This document shows positions 55,720 to 62,513 of a stretch of 64,000 bases of DNA, in pieces. The DNA comes from Burkholderiaceae bacterium. Lineage in GTDB: Bacteria > Pseudomonadota > Gammaproteobacteria > Burkholderiales > Burkholderiaceae_C. A model generated the notes under the pieces. The model did no database searches. It saw nothing but the letters and a program-made list of their open reading frames with translations, and was not told the DNA's origin. Position 1 is the stretch's first letter. The number at the start of each line of letters is the position of its first letter. The stretch covers positions 27,924 through 91,923 of the forward strand of contig JAMLIT010000006.1 of NCBI GenBank assembly GCA_023954035.1, given 5' to 3'. The position numbers and the translations under genes were made by a program.

Positions 55720-56670
55720 GATTTTGAATCTGTGACGCTTGCCGACGAGCGCAAAGCGCCTGAGGCTCACCAGAGGTGCGCCGATTGCGGTGGCAGGGTG
55801 CGACCCTGACAAGAGCTGCCCACGAAAAACCCGGCGCAGTGGCCAGCCCATCAGGCGTTGCGATGCGCCACGAGAACCTCAAGCGCGCGCCGTATCCCAG
55901 CGCTCCCTGTAACGGGGTACGCGGTCAGCTTTGAGCTGCAAGCATGTCTAGCTCGACTTGCCGATGCGCTCGATGTACAGTGATTTCGTGCTAACCGCGT
56001 GCTAACTTCGTCAAACAAACTGCGTCTCCAATCGCGCACATCCGGGACGCCTGCAGCAGTAGCCAATGGGTGCTTTGTTGTGGTTGGTCCGCCTCTCGCA
56101 GTTCCCGCCCATGGTGCCTTAAGAAATTTGCCGTGGCGCGCGTATCAGTCCTCCTGTTAGCGCGGCTTTTTCCTTCTATGAGCGCCTCCGAAAACTCTAG
56201 GCTCCTCGTGCGCACATGCGCACTGCCTGTGACCTTGTTGTGACCATCTGTGATTGTGTCGTTCCTCGTGCGCACACGCGTACAGCTGATGCAGCACCGC
56301 GCAGCAAAACTCAGCAGACAGTTCCTCGCGCGCACGGGCGCACTGCTCCGAATATGCCTTTCAACCGCTGCCACACAGCACAAGCTGCAACCCCTCGCAA
56401 GTGCTTCACGTTCCTTACATACCGGTATCCACTCGCGGTATCCACTCGAAGACGAGATAGCGAGTAACAGTGTTGCACTTTCTTGCGCTTTTGTTGTGCG
56501 GTACTGAAACGGCCGCCGACGGCACTGGCGCGATGCATTGCAGTCGCGCTCGTGCAGGGACCTGGCCTGTCAACCAGCCTATTCCGTGCGTACTTTGTTG
56601 CGTACCTTGGGCGGATTTTGGTGCGTGAGGTCTTCTGTATTTCATCTCCCAGCAAGTCAGTACCAGCAGC
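55720..56670. other. noncoding left end of the element
   Basis: About 950 bases without a convincing gene on either strand; open frames are short, lack ribosome-binding sites and have no recognisable products. It contains direct repeats of GTGCTAAC (near 55988), the 60-bp-spaced repeat trio and TGTGA repeats with helical spacing, so it probably serves replication, regulation or packaging. Confidence 0.6.
56203..56346. repeat. three repeats at exactly 60-bp spacing
   Basis: CCTCGTGCGCACATGCGCAC (56204), CCTCGTGCGCACACGCGTAC (56264) and CCTCGCGCGCACGGGCGCAC (56324). Each contains or derives from the palindrome GTGCGCAC. Between the first two lie four TGTGA-like units 11, 10 and 6 bases apart (56228-56260). 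They look like binding sites for a protein acting on one face of the helix, for example a replication initiator or repressor. Confidence 0.75.
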
Positions 56671-56671
56671 A

Positions 56672-56783
56672 GGTGCGGGGCAGGTGCGGATTGGTGCACC
56701 CCTATAGGGTGCTGCACCTATCTGCACCTTTTCTGCCCGGCGGTGCGGATTGGTGTTTGCACTATTTCGCACCATTTCGCACC
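56672..56783. repeat. iteron-like repeats at the primase 3' end (candidate replication origin)
   Basis: GGTGCGGATTGGTG occurs twice on the plus strand (56683, 56742) plus a half copy (56672), and GGTGCGAAATGGTGCGAAAT on the minus strand (56783 to 56764). Between the plus copies lies the hairpin GCACCC-CTATA-GGGTGC (56695-56711). The minus-strand iterons encode the last codons of the primase-helicase. Position beside the replication gene and repeat form suggest an origin bound by that protein. Confidence 0.65.
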
Positions 56784-58747
56784 TCACAAACGGCGGTCAC
56801 TATCCCTATGCACTCCAACACCTGCCCGGCATTCACCAGCTTTTTCAGTTCGCGGTAAACGGCGCTTTTGTCGTATAGCGGCTGAAAGTGCTCCACCACC
56901 TCGCGCTTTTTCTTTCCGGCGGGCTGGGTGCGCAGGTACTCCAACACAGCACCACCGACTTCAGAAACCCGCTTGCCCTGGGGCTTGTCTGGTGCATCAG
57001 CAGCCACCACCACGCAGGACGTAGCAGCGGCCCCCCATTTCGTGCTGCCCAGCATCACGGTGTCCAGTCGAAACCCGATACGTTCGCCCTTGGTGCTCAG
57101 GTCGCGTTGCTTGGTGATTTCGGCGCAGCGGCCTTGCGCGCTGTCGGTTACCTCGATTTCCGTATCCACTGCGGCGCGGATGCCACTCCAGCCCCGCGCA
57201 CCGTTCGCGGCTGCCTTTCCGCTGTGGTGCACCAGCAGGAAGTGCGCATTGCAGGCGCTGCGGATGCGGTCGAAGCGGCGCACCACCAGGCCCATATCCT
57301 GCCCGGCGTTTTCGTTCGCACCAGCGCTCAGGCGTGCCAGGGTGTCACCCACAATCAGGCGCACCTTTTGGCCTCGCTGGCTCTCCAACTGGCGCACTAC
57401 GGCAATCACGGCTTCGGTGTCGGCATTCCCATCAAACAAGTCGATAGGGCTTTGCACAATGGCGAAGTTAGGCACGCGCACTCCGTGGTGCTTTTGGTAT
57501 GCCTGCAATCGGCCACGCACGGATGCGGGGCTCTCAGCGGCCAGATACACCACCAAGCCCGGCTCGGTGTTGCGCCCCATCCATTGCGCACCACGCGCCA
57601 CGGCGGCGGCCATGTCGATAACGAAAAAGGTTTTTCCGCTATTGCTATCGCCATAGAGCACGCTGCCATCGCCAGCGGTTAGCACCCCTTCCACCAGCTC
57701 ATCGGGCGGCGTGAAGGTGTCGGGGAGTTCGTCGGCAAATGCCACAGACAGCGGCAGGGGCGGCAGTGCAGGCTCGCGCGCGGCTTGCAGCACATCGGCC
57801 AGCACGTCGTAACCGTCACGCTGTGCAAGGTCGTTTGCGTCGAAGTTCTGCGCCTCTCCTTCTGGCATGTAGGCCACAGCAGCGCCGACTTCGCGAGCTA
57901 TCCTTTCGGCGGCTTCTTCTTTGCCAACATCGGGCACCAGCACCAGGCGGGCGGATGCATCACCCCGGCGCAAGTCGGCAGCTACGCGCGCCACACGGCC
58001 CCAGCCAAAACACACCACGGCGCAATGCCCGGTCGCTTGCCAGCAGGCCCACGCGGTGCCAATGCCTTCGCACACATGGGCCACGCCACCGGGCACCAGT
58101 TCGCCCACCGTGAAATAGCCGTCCTGCAAAGTTGCGCCCGGTAGGTTCGGCTTGTCATTCAAGCCCTTCGCCTTCATGCGTGCAGCGGTCTCAGGCGGCG
58201 CGATGCATTGCACGGTCGCAAGCTCTCCGCTGGGGCGCAGCACGGGCACCACAAGCGCACCGGCCATGCTCTGCGCCTGTATGTGCAACGGGTCGCCATC
58301 GGGCACCACGCGCAGGCCGTCAAGCGGCACCCCGGCGGCGCGTTTCGCAACGATGTACGGATGCGCAGCGGTTGCGGGCTTGCAGCGCGCCCACACTTCG
58401 GCAGGGCTCGTGCCGGGGGAAGGACTGCGCGGCGGCTCTGCGGCCGTTCTGGGAGCTTGCTGTAGGCATCGCAGGGGCTTGCCTTCACGAATGCGCCAGC
58501 CGTTTTCAGCAGCCACGCGGAAAAGGGTTCCAGCCCCTACGCCTCCGCCGGATTTGATGCTGCGCCACGTATCGCGGGCGTCGCGTTCGTTGTAGTTCCC
58601 GGCCCCGGCGCTCCAATCATTGAAGGCGTCGAAGTCAAGGCCAGCAGCTTGTGCAGCCATGCCCACCTTCACCCATTCATCACGCGGCAGGTCGGGCGGT
58701 ATAGCTTGCAGCGCATCGCGTGCGCGGTCAGCAGGCGCGGCCATCAT
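56762..58747 (-). CDS. primase-helicase replication protein (PriCT-2, Toprim-like and RecA-like AAA domains)
   Basis: A 661-residue replication protein. N-terminal PriCT-2-like domain (about 8-85: PRDEWVKVGMAAQ, DTWRSIKSGGGVGAGTLF), a Toprim-like primase region (about 115-320: VAHVCEGIGTAWACW, ARLVLVPDVGKEEA) and a RepA/RecA-like ATPase (about 345-570) with Walker A GDSNSGKT (366-373), Walker B around VRLIVGDTLARL and sensor FLLVHHSGKAA, then a winged-helix tail. Such proteins start replication in P4-like satellites and plasmids. The start overlaps the upstream stop as ATGA, and the last codons are built from the iteron repeat. Confidence 0.85.
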   Translation of the reverse strand: MMAAPADRARDALQAIPPDLPRDEWVKVGMAAQAAGLDFDAFNDWSAGAGNYNERDARDTWRSIKSGGGVGAGTLFRVAAENGWRIREGKPLRCLQQAPRTAAEPPRSPSPGTSPAEVWARCKPATAAHPYIVAKRAAGVPLDGLRVVPDGDPLHIQAQSMAGALVVPVLRPSGELATVQCIAPPETAARMKAKGLNDKPNLPGATLQDGYFTVGELVPGGVAHVCEGIGTAWACWQATGHCAVVCFGWGRVARVAADLRRGDASARLVLVPDVGKEEAAERIAREVGAAVAYMPEGEAQNFDANDLAQRDGYDVLADVLQAAREPALPPLPLSVAFADELPDTFTPPDELVEGVLTAGDGSVLYGDSNSGKTFFVIDMAAAVARGAQWMGRNTEPGLVVYLAAESPASVRGRLQAYQKHHGVRVPNFAIVQSPIDLFDGNADTEAVIAVVRQLESQRGQKVRLIVGDTLARLSAGANENAGQDMGLVVRRFDRIRSACNAHFLLVHHSGKAAANGARGWSGIRAAVDTEIEVTDSAQGRCAEITKQRDLSTKGERIGFRLDTVMLGSTKWGAAATSCVVVAADAPDKPQGKRVSEVGGAVLEYLRTQPAGKKKREVVEHFQPLYDKSAVYRELKKLVNAGQVLECIGIVTAVCEVRNGAK

Positions 58748-59064
58748 GTGCCACCCCCGTTCAATGCCAGTGCTTGCGCGGTGTATTTCCCATCAAGGTG
58801 GTACAGGGCGATGATGCGGTGCGGGTTGTCATCGGTGGGGCTGGGCACCTCGATGGTTTCCACCGGCCAACCCAATGTGCGCAGCGTGAATATCACCGCA
58901 CCCAAGCGCCAGCTTTGTGTACTGCCCTCGAAGTCTGGATGGTCAATCATTCGGCCATCCATCAGCATTCCAAGGGCGCGGTCTGCCGGGGTTCCGCGCT
59001 TGGGCCAGGTCGGGCAAAACGGTAGGGGCGGCAGGAAAGAGAGCTGTTCAGGGGCTTGCCTCAT
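58744..59064 (-). CDS. small helix-turn-helix-like protein
   Basis: A 106-residue protein of unknown role. The central segment (about 25-70, ADRALGMLMDG...TQSWRLGAVIFTLRTLGWPVET) resembles the HTH_39-type fold that ends in a conserved G-W-P pair and is common beside satellite replication genes. It is linked to both neighbours by four-base ATGA overlaps. It may assist the primase-helicase or regulate the operon; this is inference. Confidence 0.6.
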   Translation of the reverse strand: MRQAPEQLSFLPPLPFCPTWPKRGTPADRALGMLMDGRMIDHPDFEGSTQSWRLGAVIFTLRTLGWPVETIEVPSPTDDNPHRIIALYHLDGKYTAQALALNGGGT

Positions 59065-59546
59065 GCTGCATCCCCTTCAAACAAACCTTGCTGCCCCGGA
59101 TGATGGCGGCGGCTCTTGAGCGCAGCGTTGAAACGGTCCGCAATGCGCTTTGCTTCGGCAGCTTTTGAGCGGCGAGCCCGGCGTGCAGCCCGAACCTTGG
59201 TGCACCAGTTACCAGCGCCAGCAGCCATTGCGCGGGCGACGATTTCCGGTTCAAGGAAGTATTCAGCCACCCATGCCACGCGGCCATCACGGCACCCTGC
59301 GGCCTTGTCCTGAGCCTGGACAGGCCATCCGTATTTTTCTGCAAGGTAGAACGTCACGGCTGATAGTCGGGTCGTACTGGCTTCGTCCACAGCGTCCAGG
59401 CTGGTCAGGCGTTCGTAGTTGAGCAGACGGGCCAAAACCTCGGCAGTCACGGTGTTCAGCTTGGCGGGCAGTCCATCTGGGGCGATAATCTGCGCACCTT
59501 GCCGGGTAGCGCTCGATACTGCATTTGTGGTGTCGGGCGTTTTCAT
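59061..59546 (-). CDS. small element protein with helix-turn-helix-like segment
   Basis: A 161-residue protein from the ATG preceded by GGGAGG (MKTPDTTNAVSSATRQ). Residues about 30-80 (AEVLARLLNYERLTSLDA...STTRLSAVTFYLAEKYGWPVQ) match the same pattern as the next small protein, ending in GWPV. The C-terminal half is basic (VRAARRARRSKAAEAKRIADRF). It is probably a DNA-binding protein. It overlaps the genes on both sides by ATGA. Confidence 0.65.
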   Translation of the reverse strand: MKTPDTTNAVSSATRQGAQIIAPDGLPAKLNTVTAEVLARLLNYERLTSLDAVDEASTTRLSAVTFYLAEKYGWPVQAQDKAAGCRDGRVAWVAEYFLEPEIVARAMAAGAGNWCTKVRAARRARRSKAAEAKRIADRFNAALKSRRHHPGQQGLFEGDAA

Positions 59547-59629
59547 TTGGCGGCCCTCCCACGGTGAAACCAGCGGGACGGCGCTGCGCACCACAGCGCC
59601 AGCAGCAGGCGATTGATGGCGGCGGTCAT
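59543..59629 (-). CDS. 28-residue small ORF in the coupled operon
   Basis: An 87-base frame encoding a peptide that starts MTAAINRLLLALWCAAP and ends in the basic stretch WFHRGRAAK. It overlaps the upstream AlpA-like gene stop and the downstream gene start by ATGA at both ends, and GGGGGT precedes its ATG. It contains the ribosome-binding site of the next gene. It may be a real amphipathic peptide or a leader that carries ribosomes across the gap; evidence is only the architecture. Confidence 0.5.
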   Translation of the reverse strand: MTAAINRLLLALWCAAPSRWFHRGRAAK

Positions 59630-59880
59630 TGCGCCACCCCCAGCACGATGCGGATGCCAGCTACAGGCCAGCACAATCTGCCATTGACGCGCACGGGACG
59701 CAGGCCATCGGGGAAGGTTTCAGCGCAGGCCCAGCCCCTCAAGGTCTGCGGGCGGCGCAGTAAATAATGCGCGGCCTGTTCGGTGGGACCGGTCGGGCGG
59801 TTCACCAATTCCAGCGGCGGGAACTGTTGGGGCTCAGTCGCAGCGCGGCGGGTGCTCGCGCTGTGTTGGGTTACTTGCAT
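59626..59880 (-). CDS. AlpA-like (excisionase/MerR-type) DNA-binding protein
   Basis: An 84-residue protein from the ATG after GGAAAG (MQVTQHSASTRRAATEP). The C-terminal half, TEQAAHYLLRRPQTLRGWA then GLRPVRVNGRLCWPVAGIR, is the winged helix-turn-helix of AlpA-type regulators and recombination directionality factors found at this place in many proteobacterial islands. It is the first gene of the coupled replication operon, downstream of palindromic operators. Confidence 0.75.
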   Translation of the reverse strand: MQVTQHSASTRRAATEPQQFPPLELVNRPTGPTEQAAHYLLRRPQTLRGWACAETFPDGLRPVRVNGRLCWPVAGIRIVLGVAQ

Positions 59881-59986
59881 GATTCGCTTTCCATTCCAGC
59901 GGCGCGGGCCTTGCGCTGTGCATGGCATCCGGGCTAGGAATGGGCGAATTGCAAATTTCCGGGATTGACGCGCAGCCACCCCGGAA

Positions 59987-60050
59987 TTAGAAAACTCTAA
60001 TAAATCAAATACTTACGTTCATCGCAGTTGAGAAAATCGGAATTAATTCC
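59987..60050. promoter_or_regulatory. palindromic operator region upstream of the AlpA-like gene
   Basis: Contains TTAGA-AAAC-TCTAA (59987-60000) and the perfect 12-bp palindrome GGAATTAATTCC (60039-60050), and nearby TTCCGGG/CCCGGAA half-sites (59958-59986). It is AT-rich against the surroundings. Likely repressor sites at the promoter of the replication operon; I cannot pick a confident -35/-10 pair. Confidence 0.5.
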
Positions 60051-60057
60051 CGGAAAC

Positions 60058-61767
60058 TCAATGGTTCCCATCGGCATCGTTGAACATGTTGTAATGCTCA
60101 TCCCAAGCGGTGCGCCAGGGCGCTAATACCGGGTTTCCCTTGAATTTCCTATTCAAGGCTTCTAGCGTCTTTTGCTTCGCAGCGCCCTGTTGTCTGCCGT
60201 GTATCCGTTGCGCCAGCGTTACCGGGCACCATAGGCTTGTCGCGCCACCAGCAGCGCCCAATGCAACCTGCGCAGGTTTTAGCCATTTGGTGTCACTCAG
60301 GCGCCTCGGCCAATTTTCAGCGGTGTATGGCAAGGCATCAAAAATTGCTGCAACCTGTGCAGTTGTAATGCTATCCACGGGCACATTGCTGGTGCTGTCT
60401 GCCACCACCGGCGCGGGCGTTGCATTCGACTGTGCAGTCACGTACTCCATGAATGAAACTGCTTCAGGGGCCAGTCTGATTTGCATCTCCCGCGCAGCCT
60501 TGTACCAATCCAGCAAAGAGCGACACGGGCGGGGGTTTTGCGCCGCATAGTCAGCAAGCCTGCGGTCTAGGCGCTCAAGGTGCCCATCAGGTAAGTCGGG
60601 GCGCATGGTGGTTTTTGCGTCCTCGAAGGTTTCCTTTGTAGGGTGATGTAGACACAGCAACATTGCGGCTTCGCGTGCCGACACATCAGCAAGGGCAGCC
60701 CAATGCTCAAGGTCCAAAAAAGCGCTCTGGAACCAGAACTGCTCAGCCTGTCTTTCAGGCTCCTTCTTCATGTCCGACAAGTCACCTATGGCGGATTGGG
60801 TCGGCGCCAGTGCTGTGTAAATGGGTTCGGAGTCGCCAAAGTCGCCGCGCATGACACGTATCTCATGCTCGGCCTCGGCAAGCTCGCGCTTCGCTTTTTC
60901 GACGTCGGCCTCTGCAACGTGAACGGGAACGCAAAGACTCTCGGGAGAGTTCAGAATCGCTTGTCTGCGCTCTAGTTTTAACTTCGCTTTCTCGAGTCGC
61001 TCAAAAACCGCATCGGCGACTAATTTCAACTTTTTGTATTCATCGGTTTGTGTCTCTTCGAGTCTCCTCGCGATGTAGCTGCGGCGATTGTCAGCCCACA
61101 ATAGCTGGCGCACCATGGCTTTGCGCCACACCTTCCACTTGTCGGCTACTGCGGCCTGCTCCCGCTTTGTTTGGTCATTCAGGTCTGCCACTGACGCTAC
61201 AGCACGCGCACGGCGCGCACTCGCTTCAGCGGGGGTTATTCCCTGCTGAAAGACACCCTCACGGGTATTGGCCTGTCCGTTTGCATCATCGAATTGTTGC
61301 GCCATCGTGTGGACGAGTGCTTCTTGGTCGTGGTCAAACTCACCAACAACCGATTGCGCGTTAGCAGCCATTGCGTAGGCTTCGGCCAGGGCGTCACGCA
61401 TCCATCTCATGCGGTCTGAAAACCTGTTCAGGGCTTCATCGTCGAGAGGATAGCCAAGGCGGTGCTCCATTGCATGCGCAATGGATTGGCCTGAGCCGTC
61501 AATCATGGCGGCTGCAAGCTGTGCAGCGTCGAACGAGATGGGCAGGAACGGTGCGGTATCTGGATTGGGGCTGCCAGGCCATCCCATTTCGTCGGCAGGC
61601 GTCCAGTTAAAGACCGTTCCAGGCTGGCACACGTCTCGAAATGCCTCGGTCGCGTACACCCCGTTCTCTTTAATTTCGTAGGGCTTGAGGTCCTGCTCCC
61701 CATACTCAGGGTAGGCGAACTTCATCAAGGCTTCGGCGGTGGCCGAGTCATACAAACGTTGGCTCAC
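60058..61767 (-). CDS. protein of unknown function, largest element-specific gene
   Basis: A 569-residue protein I do not recognise. I start at a GTG (SQRLYDSATAEALMKF) because GGGAGG lies seven bases upstream; an open extension overlaps higA. It has no signal peptide or membrane helix. Residues about 190-300 are helical and highly charged, with a likely coiled coil (KLKLVADAVFERLEKAKLKL; VEKAKRELAEAEHEIRVM). A segment WAALADVSAREAAMLLCLHHP (about 355-375) and a separate C-terminal domain (about 460-565, with TTAQVAAIFDALPYTAENW, NRKFKGNPVLAPWRTAWDEH) follow. Similar C-terminal domains occur, to my memory, in other island proteins, with no known function. Confidence 0.8.
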   Translation of the reverse strand: MSQRLYDSATAEALMKFAYPEYGEQDLKPYEIKENGVYATEAFRDVCQPGTVFNWTPADEMGWPGSPNPDTAPFLPISFDAAQLAAAMIDGSGQSIAHAMEHRLGYPLDDEALNRFSDRMRWMRDALAEAYAMAANAQSVVGEFDHDQEALVHTMAQQFDDANGQANTREGVFQQGITPAEASARRARAVASVADLNDQTKREQAAVADKWKVWRKAMVRQLLWADNRRSYIARRLEETQTDEYKKLKLVADAVFERLEKAKLKLERRQAILNSPESLCVPVHVAEADVEKAKRELAEAEHEIRVMRGDFGDSEPIYTALAPTQSAIGDLSDMKKEPERQAEQFWFQSAFLDLEHWAALADVSAREAAMLLCLHHPTKETFEDAKTTMRPDLPDGHLERLDRRLADYAAQNPRPCRSLLDWYKAAREMQIRLAPEAVSFMEYVTAQSNATPAPVVADSTSNVPVDSITTAQVAAIFDALPYTAENWPRRLSDTKWLKPAQVALGAAGGATSLWCPVTLAQRIHGRQQGAAKQKTLEALNRKFKGNPVLAPWRTAWDEHYNMFNDADGNH

Positions 61768-61870
61768 TGCATCCTCCCAAATGCTGCTCCCTCGATAGAA
61801 GCCCCAGCGGCCAGGGGGAGGAACTGGTTTTTCGGCAGGATTGCAGCCCGGCCTAGCTGGGGCAAAACGG

Positions 61871-62182
61871 TCAGGCCAAAATGGGTGCGGGTTGAACGTG
61901 CATGGGCGCAGCCTTGAATCGCTGGGCAGCCTGCCACATGTCGTAGGCGCTTTGCTCTGCCAGCCACACGCGGGCATCCCCTCCACGCTCTACGCCTAGC
62001 CATGCCTCGATGCGCAAGGCCATTTCCGGTGATATGGCAGCGCGGGCATTGAGTACGCGCGATAGGGTCACGCGGGACACGTCCAACTGCTGGGCGGCCT
62101 CGGTCACACTCAGCCCCAGCGCGGGCAAAACATCATCGCGCAGCGTCAGGCCAGGGTGCGGGGGGTTGAACATGCGTGCCAT
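61871..62182 (-). CDS. higA: HigA-family antitoxin
   Basis: A 103-residue Xre-type regulator: MARMFNPPHPGLTLRDDVLPALGLSVTEAAQQLDVSRVTLSRVLNARAAI has the HigA start and helix-turn-helix (about 24-50). It follows the toxin gene, the reversed gene order that marks higBA systems, and would bind the palindrome at the shared promoter. Confidence 0.9.
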   Translation of the reverse strand: MARMFNPPHPGLTLRDDVLPALGLSVTEAAQQLDVSRVTLSRVLNARAAISPEMALRIEAWLGVERGGDARVWLAEQSAYDMWQAAQRFKAAPMHVQPAPILA

Positions 62183-62198
62183 CGTTGTTTCTCCTGTC

Positions 62199-62477
62199 TC
62201 AGTGGTAGTCCTGATAGTCCACCAGTACGGAATTCACACCTTCAAATGCGAACGTCATACGCCAATTGCCATTCACGGACACCGACCAATGCCCGCTCAG
62301 GGGGCCTTGCAATGAGTGCAGACCCCAGCCGGGCAGGTTCATATCCTGGGGCTGTTGCGCTTGGTCGAGTCGGGCCAATTGCCGGGCCAGCTTAGGCGCA
62401 TGGGCGGCTTGAATCCCAGCCTTGGTGCCTCGCTCGAAAAAGGCTTGAAGCCCCTTGTGACGGAATGACTTAATCAC
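62199..62477 (-). CDS. higB: HigB/RelE-family mRNA-interferase toxin
   Basis: A 92-residue RelE-fold toxin. It begins IKSFRHKGLQAFFERGTKAGI and ends WSVSVNGNWRMTFAFEGVNSVLVDYQDYH, the HigB signature with the catalytic Arg/Tyr/His region at the C terminus. The start is a GTG with no in-frame ATG and no Shine-Dalgarno sequence, and it coincides with the predicted transcription start. HigB toxins cut translated mRNAs; here the pair probably stabilises the element. Confidence 0.88.
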   Translation of the reverse strand: MIKSFRHKGLQAFFERGTKAGIQAAHAPKLARQLARLDQAQQPQDMNLPGWGLHSLQGPLSGHWSVSVNGNWRMTFAFEGVNSVLVDYQDYH

Positions 62478-62483
62478 GACATC

Positions 62484-62512
62484 ATTGTATCTTGTAACGC
62501 TACAGCATACAA
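62484..62512 (-). promoter_or_regulatory. higBA promoter and palindromic operator
   Basis: Minus strand TTGTAT, 17 bases, TACAAT. The same stretch is an imperfect palindrome, TTGTAT-gc-TGTA...TACA-ag-ATACAA, covering both promoter elements, as expected for an operator bound by the antitoxin. It starts two bases after the integrase stop codon. Confidence 0.75.
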
Positions 62513-62513
62513 A

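Noticed and set aside
56203-56346. CRISPR-like look of three evenly spaced 20-bp repeats
   Set aside because: Only three degenerate copies, spacers carry their own TGTGA repeats, and there are no cas genes.
55991-56383. Minus-strand frame with 20-residue repeats (VRARN, VRTRN, VRTRS) over the 60-bp repeats
   Set aside because: Sixty is a multiple of three so any repeat here looks periodic in protein; no ribosome-binding site, Cys/Arg-rich, and the DNA palindrome GTGCGCAC explains the pattern better.
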